From positions 1 through 12,480 of the forward strand of contig CAUDRD010000019.1 of the NCBI GenBank assembly GCA_958451705.1: a DNA stretch of 12,480 nt, given 5' to 3'. The notes beneath the pieces are model-generated. The model was not told the origin of the DNA. It worked only from the letters and a program-made list of their open reading frames with translations, and did no database searches. Each line of letters starts with the position of its first letter. Position 1 is the first letter of the stretch. Of this stretch, positions 6,603 to 12,480 are shown one piece after another. The DNA is from an uncultured Oscillospiraceae bacterium. GTDB taxonomy: Bacteria; Bacillota; Clostridia; Oscillospirales; Acutalibacteraceae. Position numbers and translations under genes: made by a program.

Positions 6603-7382
6603 ATGCTGTGCCTTCCGCAAAGAATAAAAGAAATAATAGGCAGTAAAAAATACCATATTGACAATGTGGGAATGTCGGACTCACAGGTAATCCTCTTTGA
6701 TAATATGGTTTTAAAAATACAGCAAAAAAGTGGGGAAACCGCTAACGAAATCGAAATGATGAAGTGGCTGCACAATAAACTTCCGGTTCCTGAGCTTATA
6801 GCCTGCGAAACGGAAAATGACATTTCCTTTATCCTTATGTCTAAAATTAAAGGAGATATGCTTTGCAGCGATATTTATACCAATGATTCCGAAAAACTAC
6901 TTTCTATTTTAACTTACGGACTTAAACACCTGTGGAGCGTCAATATTGAAAATTGTCCCTGCAATAATACTCTCGATTTTAAATTAGCGGCTGCAAAATT
7001 TAACGTTGAAAACGGTTTAGTAGATTTAGAAAATACAGAGCCCGAAACATTCGGCGAAAACGGATTTAAGTCTCCCGAAGAGCTGCTGAAATGGTTGGAG
7101 GAAAACAAACCTGAGGAAGAGCTGACCCTTACCCACGGCGATTATTCACTGCAAAATATATTTGCAGCAGACGGTAAATTAAGCGGTTTCATTGATTTAG
7201 GAAAAGCCGGAATAGCAGACAAATGGCAGGATATTGCAATCTGTTACAGAAGCTTAAAACATATTTTCAGCAATAAACCCATAAACAGCAAATTTAATCC
7301 CGATATGCTTTTTGAAAAGCTGGGAATTGAAAAAAATAAAGAAAAATTAAAATATTACATACTCCTTGACGAACTGTTTTAA
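6603..7382 (+). CDS. aph(3'): APH(3')-type aminoglycoside phosphotransferase homologue
   Basis: A 259-residue kinase fold, close to the usual 264 residues, that aligns along its length with APH(3') enzymes, which phosphorylate the 3' hydroxyl of kanamycin/neomycin-type drugs using ATP. Visible features are the ATP-lysine region VLKIQ (Lys38), LPVPELI (60-66), the catalytic loop HGDYSLQNIF with Asp180 and Asn185, the metal-binding Asp198 in FIDLG, then ADKWQDIAICYRS and the C-terminal YYILLDELF. Compared with the APH(3')-IIIa sequence as I recall it, the catalytic loop differs (HGDYSLQN against HGDLGDSN), and Lys201 replaces the Arg just after the DLG. Residues 115-160 are much more divergent. 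GGGGG lies 6 bases before the ATG. It stands alone, with no mobile element beside it and no obvious base-composition break. Whether it confers resistance is unproven. Confidence 0.88.
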   Translation: MLCLPQRIKEIIGSKKYHIDNVGMSDSQVILFDNMVLKIQQKSGETANEIEMMKWLHNKLPVPELIACETENDISFILMSKIKGDMLCSDIYTNDSEKLLSILTYGLKHLWSVNIENCPCNNTLDFKLAAAKFNVENGLVDLENTEPETFGENGFKSPEELLKWLEENKPEEELTLTHGDYSLQNIFAADGKLSGFIDLGKAGIADKWQDIAICYRSLKHIFSNKPINSKFNPDMLFEKLGIEKNKEKLKYYILLDELF

Positions 7383-7439
7383 TAATAAAAATCATAATCT
7401 GTTTACTTAAATCAATACGACCTTTTTCAGCTCCCTTAT

Positions 7440-7453
7440 ATATGATATAATTA
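7440..7453 (+). promoter_or_regulatory. Extended -10 promoter for the rsmF operon
   Basis: A perfect TATAAT (7446-7451) with the extended -10 TG at 7443-7444 lies 110 bases before the rsmF start. The -35 region (TTTTTC or similar) is weak, as tolerated at extended -10 promoters. The 14-base string is identical to 296-309, in front of the first methyltransferase gene. Confidence 0.5.
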
Positions 7454-7560
7454 ATTTAAATATACTTTAACGTCTTTTAGCAGAATACGGACCGGTTACA
7501 AAAAGGTTTTATATACACAAAATTTATTTACAGTACAATTCTAAAAAAGGAAAGTGAAAA

Positions 7561-8922
7561 ATGGAGCTCCCAATTAAATTCCGTGAAAGAATGCAGAATA
7601 TACTCGGCGATGAATACGAAGCCTTTATTAAATCCTACGACGAAAGCAGAAAATCTGCGCTGCGTATAAACACTCTTAAAGGAGACTGTGAAAAGCTTTT
7701 CTCTGTTTTAGGTGAAAAGCTCTCACCTGTTCCGTGGACTAGTGACGGATATTTTTACCCCGACACAATGCAGCCCGGAAAAAGTCCCCTTCACGAAGCG
7801 GGAGCTTATTACATTCAGGAACCCAGTGCAATGCTCCCCGCTGAACTTTTAAGTGCTCAGCCCGGCGAATGTATACTCGATCTTTGTGCGGCTCCCGGAG
7901 GCAAAACAACTAAAATTGCCGCCGATATAAAAGGCGAAGGGCTCCTTGTGGCAAACGAAATTCATCCCAAAAGAGCTGCAATTCTCTCTTCAAACGTTGA
8001 ACGCATGGGCATAAAAAACGCAATTGTTACAAACGAAAGCTCCGACAGGCTTCTCAAAAAATTCCCTCAGTTTTTCGACAGAGTGCTCATTGACGCTCCA
8101 TGCTCCGGCGAGGGAATGTTCCGTAAAGATGAGGAAGCGAGAGCTCAGTGGAGCGAAGAAAACGTTATAAAATGCGCAGTACGTCAAAAAGAAATACTCG
8201 AAAACGGCGCAGGTATGCTCCGCCCGGGAGGAAGGCTCGTCTATTCGACCTGCACTTTTTCCCCAGAAGAAAACGAAAAGATGATAATAAGCTTTTTAAA
8301 TGACCATCCGGAATTTTCCATAGAAAAAGTAGAGACTCCCCCTTTCATTTCTCATGGCAGACCTGAGCTTGCAGAAAACGACGAGAGAGCATTATTTACT
8401 TTCCGCATATGGCCTCATCTTACACAGGGAGAGGGTCACTTTGCCGCTGTATTAAAAAAAGACGGAGAAAATGAAAATACATATCGTCAAAGCGTAAAGG
8501 CAACCTGTCCGAAAGAATACGAAAAGCTTTACAGAGAATTTGCAGATAAATTTCTCAAAAATCCCCCTGAGGGAGAGATTTCCGCTTTCGGAGATAACTT
8601 ATATATTATGCCGCCATTTCTTCCCTCACTTGACTCAATAAAGGTGCTGCGTTTCGGACTTCATCTAGGAACGGTGAAGAAAAACCGATTTGAACCGAGC
8701 CATTCCCTTGCAATGGCTTTAAATCCCCAGGATGCACAGTGCGCGGAATTTAAAGTAAGCGAAAATGAAATTTTTGCCTATCTCAGAGGCGAGACAATCC
8801 CCGCCGGAGATTTAAAGGGCTGGTGTCTTGTTTCAGTGGATGGATACACGACGGGCTGGGGAAAAGCAGCAGGCGGAATTATTAAAAACCACTATCCCAA
8901 GGGACTCAGAAGAAATCTTTAA
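7561..8922 (+). CDS. rsmF: 16S rRNA m5C methyltransferase, RsmF/NOL1-NOP2-Sun family
   Basis: A 453-residue SAM-dependent RNA cytosine-5 methyltransferase. The N-terminal region (1-85) contains the RNA-contacting ALRINTLK. The Rossmann core contains DLCAAPGGKTT (107-117), NEIHPKRA, the DAPCSGEGMF motif with Cys181, and VYSTCTFSPEENE with Cys231, the expected nucleophile. The two cysteines, in motifs IV and VI, are the release and attack residues of this family. The C-terminal half (about 310-453) resembles the RsmF-type extension and PUA-like RNA-binding domain. Firmicutes members can have altered site specificity compared with E. coli RsmF (C1407), so the position is not certain. The ATG at 7561 has AAGGAAAG upstream. 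The next gene starts 15 bases after its stop, forming an operon with the second m5U methyltransferase. Confidence 0.92.
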   Translation: MELPIKFRERMQNILGDEYEAFIKSYDESRKSALRINTLKGDCEKLFSVLGEKLSPVPWTSDGYFYPDTMQPGKSPLHEAGAYYIQEPSAMLPAELLSAQPGECILDLCAAPGGKTTKIAADIKGEGLLVANEIHPKRAAILSSNVERMGIKNAIVTNESSDRLLKKFPQFFDRVLIDAPCSGEGMFRKDEEARAQWSEENVIKCAVRQKEILENGAGMLRPGGRLVYSTCTFSPEENEKMIISFLNDHPEFSIEKVETPPFISHGRPELAENDERALFTFRIWPHLTQGEGHFAAVLKKDGENENTYRQSVKATCPKEYEKLYREFADKFLKNPPEGEISAFGDNLYIMPPFLPSLDSIKVLRFGLHLGTVKKNRFEPSHSLAMALNPQDAQCAEFKVSENEIFAYLRGETIPAGDLKGWCLVSVDGYTTGWGKAAGGIIKNHYPKGLRRNL

Positions 8923-8937
8923 TCAAGAGGTAAAATT

Positions 8938-10134
8938 ATGAAACCAGATAAAGAAAAGAAAAAAATCACGAAGGAAAATCAATGTCCCTACTGCAAAAAA
9001 TGCGGCGGATGCAGCCTTCAAAACATGGACTACGAAAGGCAGCTGAAATTTAAGCAGTCGGTGGTTAACAGGCTTTTAGGTGATTTCGGAAAAGTCGGAA
9101 AAATCATCGGAATGAAAAACCCCCGCAATTACCGCAACAAAGCTCAGGCTTCATTTGTAAATCTCCACGGCAAGATTTTTTCAGGGGTTTATCAGTCTAA
9201 AACAGGCAAAACCATTCCCGTTCAAAACTGCATGATTCAGGACGAAATTTCAAACAGAATAATTTCCGAAATAACCCGACTTGCCTCAAGCTTTAAAATT
9301 AAAGCCTACAATCCCGAAACTAAAACCGGTTTACTGCGATATGTACTTATACGACGAGGCTTTACTACCAATGAAATCATGGCGGTAATCGTCCTCAATG
9401 ATGATAAGCTTAAAAATGAAAAAAGCTTTATAAACTCAATATTAAGCCACTGCCCTGAAATAACAACGATTGTTATAAACATCAGCAAAAGCAAACGCAA
9501 GCTGGTTTTAGGCAGCGAAAGCCGCACCGTTTACGGCAGCGGAACTATTACCGATATTCTCTGCGGCAAAAAATTTATCATCTCTCCCCGCTCTTTTTAT
9601 CAGGTAAATCCCGTACAGACTCAGGTTCTTTACGAAACCGCAATTTCCTTTGCGGGACTTACAGGTAACGAAACCGTAATCGACGCTTACTGCGGAATAG
9701 GTACAATAGGCATCGCTGCAAGCTCCGGTGCAAAGAGAGTTATCGGCGCTGACTCCAACGCCGACGCCATAGCCGACGCCGAACAAAACGCAAAGCTTAA
9801 CAACATTGAAAATATTGAATTTTATCCCTGTGACGCCGGCGATTTTATGGAGGATTTTGTACATTCCGGAGAAAAAGCCGATGTGCTGTTTATGGACCCT
9901 CCCAGAGCGGGAAGCGATAAAAAATTCCTTGCCTCAGCCGTAAACCTTTCCCCTGAAAAAATTGTATACATATCCTGTAACCCGGAAACTCAGCGGCGTG
10001 ATTTATTTTACCTTACAAAGCACGGATATAAAGTTAAGAAAATAAAGCCCGTTGATATGTTCCCCTTTACGGCACACGTGGAGACGGTTGTTATTTTAAC
10101 CCGAAACAAGAAAACTGAAATAAGCCAGCATTGA
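8938..10134 (+). CDS. RumA/RlmCD-family RNA m5U methyltransferase lacking the TRAM domain
   Basis: A 398-residue paralogue of the enzyme at 350-1708, without the N-terminal TRAM domain. A lysine-rich start leads directly into the iron-sulphur motif Cys16-x5-Cys22-x2-Cys25, with Cys98 the probable fourth ligand and an extra Cys19 inside the motif. Downstream are SFYQVN (219-224), DAYCGIGTIG (249-258), DPPRAG (320-325), the nucleophile Cys347 in YISCNPETQRRD and Glu382 in HVETV as base. All catalytic elements are intact. The E. coli TRAM-less member RlmC modifies U747 of 23S rRNA, so this could be the U747 enzyme with the 350-1708 protein taking U1939, but a tRNA or other target cannot be excluded. 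It has an AGAGG site before the ATG and lies 15 bases after rsmF, with no terminator or promoter between. Confidence 0.92.
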   Translation: MKPDKEKKKITKENQCPYCKKCGGCSLQNMDYERQLKFKQSVVNRLLGDFGKVGKIIGMKNPRNYRNKAQASFVNLHGKIFSGVYQSKTGKTIPVQNCMIQDEISNRIISEITRLASSFKIKAYNPETKTGLLRYVLIRRGFTTNEIMAVIVLNDDKLKNEKSFINSILSHCPEITTIVINISKSKRKLVLGSESRTVYGSGTITDILCGKKFIISPRSFYQVNPVQTQVLYETAISFAGLTGNETVIDAYCGIGTIGIAASSGAKRVIGADSNADAIADAEQNAKLNNIENIEFYPCDAGDFMEDFVHSGEKADVLFMDPPRAGSDKKFLASAVNLSPEKIVYISCNPETQRRDLFYLTKHGYKVKKIKPVDMFPFTAHVETVVILTRNKKTEISQH

Positions 10135-10210
10135 TTTTATGGAGAAGCAAAAATAATGGTGTTTTATCTTTCTAAGGCAGTATAACATTTTTGCACAGGA
10201 AACTAATTCT

Positions 10211-10226
10211 TTGCAAAACAATGCAA
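10211..10226 (+). promoter_or_regulatory. TTGCA inverted repeat upstream of melA (possible operator)
   Basis: TTGCA and TGCAA (10211-10215 and 10222-10226) flank a 6-base spacer, and another TTGCA sits 20 bases upstream at 10191-10195. The site overlaps the likely promoter region, whose best -10 (TATAAA at 10230-10235) lacks a good -35. That layout would fit an activator-dependent promoter, but the repeat is short and could be chance. Confidence 0.3.
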
Positions 10227-10264
10227 TACTATAAATTTATTTTGAGGAGTAACAGGAGGATAAC

Positions 10265-11587
10265 ATGGTTAAAATTACTTTTTTAGGAGCGGGAAGTACA
10301 GTATTTGCAAGAAATGTACTGGGAGACTGTATGTGTACGCCATCTCTCAGAGATGCACAAATTGCACTGTACGACATTGATCCCCAAAGGCTTGAAGAAT
10401 CGGACGTTATTCTACAGGCCATAAACAAAAACGTAAATGAAAACAGGGCTGAAATAACAACATATTTAGGCATCGACAATCTCAGAGCGGCTTTAAAAGA
10501 TGCGGACTTTGTAGTAAATGCCATTCAGGTTGGAGGATATAAACCCTGTACGGTAACAGACTTTGAAATCCCGAAAAAATACGGTCTCAGGCAGACAATC
10601 GGAGACACTCTCGGCATTGGCGGCATTATGAGAGGACTTCGCACTATACCGGTAATGGAAGAATTTGCCGAAGCTATGGAGGAAGTTTGTCCAAACGCAC
10701 TTTTCCTCAACTATACAAACCCTATGGCAATCCTCAGCGGCTATATGCAGCGATATACAAAAATTCGCACTGTGGGTCTTTGCCACAGTGTTCAGGTGTG
10801 TACTGAGGGTCTCTTAAAAGGTCTCGGCATGGAGGATAAACTGGACGGTGCTGTGGATTTTATTGCAGGAATAAACCACATGGCATGGCTTTTGGAGATA
10901 CGGGACAAGGACGGAAACGATCTTTATCCTGAAATTAAAAAACGTGCCCTGGAAAAGAATGCAGCCGAAAAGCACGGGGACATGATACGCTATGAATATA
11001 TCAGGAATTTTGGATATTACTGCACAGAATCCAGCGAACACAACGCCGAGTACAACCCATTTTATATTAAAAGCCGTTACCCTGAACTTATAGACCGTTA
11101 CAATATCCCTCTTGACGAATATCCTAGGCGCTGTATCAATCAGATTGCCGGATGGGAGGAAGAAAAGAAAAATATACTCAACAACGGTAAAGTGACCCAC
11201 ACCCGCTCCCGTGAATATGCATCCTATATCATGGAGGCCGTAGTAACCAATAAGCCTTGTCAAATAGGCGGAAATGTGCTGAATACCGGCTTAATCGAAA
11301 ATCTTCCTTCAGATGCCTGCGTAGAGGTGCCGTGCTTAGTAAACGCACAGGGAATTAACCCCTGCCATGTGGGACGTCTTCCCGTACAGCTTGCTGCAAT
11401 GAACCAGACAAACATAAACGTACAGCTTTTAACCATTGAAGCTGCACGCACCAGAGACAAAAATCTTATTTATCAGGCTGCTATGCTTGACCCCCATACC
11501 GCTGCAGAACTGAGTGTAGATGATATTCGCAGTATGTGCGACGAACTAATTGAAGCTCATGGCGATTACATGGCAATGTATCGCTGA
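10265..11587 (+). CDS. melA: Alpha-galactosidase, GH4 family (MelA type)
   Basis: A cytoplasmic NAD+ and Mn2+-dependent glycosidase of 440 residues; E. coli MelA is about 451. GH4 enzymes act by transient oxidation at C3 and elimination. Here GAGS (8-11) begins the NAD-binding fold and IDP (38-40) ends its second strand. IGDTLGIGGIMRGLRTIP (112-129), NYTNPM (149-154), LCHSVQ with Cys173-His174, and AGINHMAW with His205 are the family motifs, with Cys173 and His205 the expected metal ligands. The segments TESSEHNAEYNPF, LDEYPRRC, QTNINVQ and LDPHTAAEL closely resemble the melibiase as I recall it, favouring alpha-galactosidase over alpha-glucosidase or 6-phospho-glycosidase members. AGGAGG lies 5 bases before the ATG, and a second GAGGAG lies 10 bases further up. 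No sugar transporter or regulator is adjacent. Confidence 0.92.
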   Translation: MVKITFLGAGSTVFARNVLGDCMCTPSLRDAQIALYDIDPQRLEESDVILQAINKNVNENRAEITTYLGIDNLRAALKDADFVVNAIQVGGYKPCTVTDFEIPKKYGLRQTIGDTLGIGGIMRGLRTIPVMEEFAEAMEEVCPNALFLNYTNPMAILSGYMQRYTKIRTVGLCHSVQVCTEGLLKGLGMEDKLDGAVDFIAGINHMAWLLEIRDKDGNDLYPEIKKRALEKNAAEKHGDMIRYEYIRNFGYYCTESSEHNAEYNPFYIKSRYPELIDRYNIPLDEYPRRCINQIAGWEEEKKNILNNGKVTHTRSREYASYIMEAVVTNKPCQIGGNVLNTGLIENLPSDACVEVPCLVNAQGINPCHVGRLPVQLAAMNQTNINVQLLTIEAARTRDKNLIYQAAMLDPHTAAELSVDDIRSMCDELIEAHGDYMAMYR

Positions 11588-11625
11588 TACATCATTCCTT
11601 TTACATCTCTTATTGAAATATTTAT

Positions 11626-11665
11626 CGGCTGTTTTCGGTTCAACAAACTGGAAACAGCCGTTTTT
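11626..11665 (+). terminator. Rho-independent terminator of melA
   Basis: An 11-bp stem including one G-T pair (11626-11636 with 11650-11660), G+C-rich at its base, is followed by TTTTT (11661-11665). It lies 38 bases after the melA stop and closes that transcription unit. Confidence 0.9.
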
Positions 11666-11756
11666 ATACAGTAAAAGATTTTACGGAACTCTACATTGTA
11701 TTCAAAGCACAATAAACATTATTTTGCCATTATGTAAAAAAGTTTTGTTTACAATA

Positions 11757-11785
11757 TTGAAAAACTTCTTTTCATAGTGTATAAT
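11757..11785 (+). promoter_or_regulatory. Consensus sigma-A promoter for the last gene
   Basis: TTGAAA (11757-11762), a 17-base spacer and a perfect TATAAT (11780-11785) form a near-ideal promoter. The expected start near 11792 gives an untranslated leader of about 92 bases. Confidence 0.8.
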
Positions 11786-11804
11786 ACGAAAATATCACTC
11801 ACGA

Positions 11805-11850
11805 GTTTCCCGGAAGGTCAGCGTATACATTATGTGTATCCGGCGGAAAC
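11805..11850 (+). promoter_or_regulatory. Structured 5' leader of the phosphatase-family gene
   Basis: GTTTCC (11805-11810) pairs with GGAAAC (11845-11850), and CGGA (11811-11814) pairs with TCCG (11839-11842), giving 10 bp around a 2-base bulge. Inside lies an asymmetric purine-rich loop and a small hairpin (about 11825-11829 with 11835-11839, 5-base loop), whose last pair competes with the outer stem. No T-run follows, so it is not an intrinsic terminator, and the ribosome site at 11872-11876 lies outside. I could not match it to a known riboswitch consensus. The inner inverted repeat could instead be a DNA operator. Confidence 0.45.
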
Positions 11851-11883
11851 AAAAGATTATTATAATTAAACGGAGGTCATTCT

Positions 11884-12480
11884 ATGAAAAAAGTATTGAA
11901 AATTGTAGGTATCATCTTACTGGTCTTGGTTCTGATTTTTGGAGGATTTGTCGCTTATCTCAGTATCAGAGAGTACAAACCCGATGAAGTCGAAAAAATA
12001 GACGTCTCAGCTTCTGAAAGCAGAAAAACCTTCTCCGGCGATACGGTAAAGCTTATCAGCTTCAACACCGGCTACGCAGGTCTCGGAGACAATGCCGATT
12101 TCTTTATGGATGGCGGCGAAAAGGTTAAATCCACCGACAAAGACCGCATGGAAGAAAACATCAATGAAATTTCTCAGTTTATAACCGACAAAAATGCGGA
12201 CTTCTATCTTTTGCAGGAAGTCGATCAAAATTCCAGCCGTTCATACAGTGTAAATCAGGTTGAAACATACATAGAAAAAACCAATCTCTATGGCACTTTT
12301 GCACTGAATTATTCCTGTCCCTTTGTACCGTTCCCCTTCCCTCCCATCGGTAAGGTTAACTCTGGTATCTTGACTCTTACAGATTATAATATCTCTTCCG
12401 CAGAGAGAGTCAGCCTTCCGTGTCCATTTAAATGGCCGGTTTCAGTAGCGAATCTCAAACGCTGCCTGCTTATTAACCGT
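11884..12480 (+). CDS. Membrane-anchored endonuclease/exonuclease/phosphatase family protein (3' end outside window)
   Basis: The first 199 codons are open to the window edge. An N-terminal hydrophobic segment (residues 4-26) with a basic start and no obvious signal-peptidase site suggests a membrane anchor with the enzyme outside. The fold signature begins at VKLISFNTGYAG (Asn61), followed by ADFYLLQEVD with Glu112, the metal-binding glutamate of the endonuclease/exonuclease/phosphatase superfamily, and by the GKVNSGILTL strand. The catalytic Asp and His motifs lie beyond the window. Members hydrolyse phosphodiester or phosphomonoester bonds in nucleic acids, phosphoinositides or sphingolipids; the substrate here is unknown. 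GGAGG ends 7 bases before the ATG, and the gene has its own strong promoter and structured leader. Confidence 0.85.
   Translation, partial: MKKVLKIVGIILLVLVLIFGGFVAYLSIREYKPDEVEKIDVSASESRKTFSGDTVKLISFNTGYAGLGDNADFFMDGGEKVKSTDKDRMEENINEISQFITDKNADFYLLQEVDQNSSRSYSVNQVETYIEKTNLYGTFALNYSCPFVPFPFPPIGKVNSGILTLTDYNISSAERVSLPCPFKWPVSVANLKRCLLINR

Noticed and set aside
6373..7560. Recent mobile acquisition of the APH(3')-like gene
   Set aside because: I see no transposase, terminal repeats, target duplication or obvious base-composition break around it.
10156..10185. Nine-codon ATG frame with GGAG upstream, between the second methyltransferase and melA
   Set aside because: It is too short, the site is 11 bases away, and there is no sign of a leader-peptide function.
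10814..11263. 149-codon open frame antisense to melA
   Set aside because: The plus-strand frame encodes a motif-complete GH4 enzyme; the antisense frame has no family features or start signal.
11550..11777. 75-codon plus-strand frame overlapping the melA end
   Set aside because: It reads through the melA terminator hairpin and the next promoter, which accounts for the sequence without a protein.
11795..11850. Possible match to a known riboswitch (purine, guanidine-I, cobalamin or c-di-GMP) in the last leader
   Set aside because: Isolated strings look similar, but the conserved cores and three-way or multi-stem layouts of those classes are absent.

Overview
The window looks like chromosomal DNA of a low-to-mid GC Gram-positive anaerobe, most likely a gut Clostridia member (Oscillospirales or a relative). 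That placement is an inference. It rests on consensus sigma-A promoters, strong GGAGG-type ribosome binding sites, A+T-rich spacers, a COG2509 FAD protein, DUF6198 and DUF6886 proteins, and a secreted enzyme carrying CxxC-rich, BIG2 and InlB-type modules typical of clostridial surface proteins. I see no insertion sequence, phage gene, tRNA, rRNA or CRISPR array, and no gene-free stretch longer than 300 bases.

Layout. A COG2509 FAD-dependent protein runs off the left edge on the minus strand (1-169). It shares a back-to-back promoter region with a TTG-started, TRAM-containing RlmD/RumA-type 23S rRNA uracil methyltransferase (350-1708). Next come a DUF6198/YczE-like membrane protein with a highly structured leader (1893-2564) and a DUF6886 protein (2691-3221), closed by a long hairpin terminator. 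A consensus promoter then drives a 995-residue secreted DUF4091/GH123-like putative glycosidase (3385-6372) with its own terminator. An APH(3')-type aminoglycoside phosphotransferase homologue follows (6603-7382). After it is a two-gene rRNA methyltransferase operon: an RsmF-type m5C methyltransferase (7561-8922) and a TRAM-less RumA-type m5U methyltransferase (8938-10134). A MelA-type GH4 alpha-galactosidase (10265-11587) ends at a clear terminator. The window closes with a membrane-anchored endonuclease/exonuclease/phosphatase protein (11884 to the edge) behind a consensus promoter and a structured leader.

How it works together. Three genes are rRNA base methyltransferases, giving a ribosome-modification theme. 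Two genes concern carbohydrate use, a secreted glycosidase and a cytoplasmic alpha-galactosidase, but neither is next to a transporter or regulator. The remaining genes look like independent single-gene units.

I find no convincing previously undescribed multi-gene system. The most unusual signals are the structured leader over the DUF6198 start region, the structured leader of the last gene, the divergent aminoglycoside kinase homologue on apparently native DNA, and the uncharacterised Trp-rich C-terminal module of the secreted enzyme.
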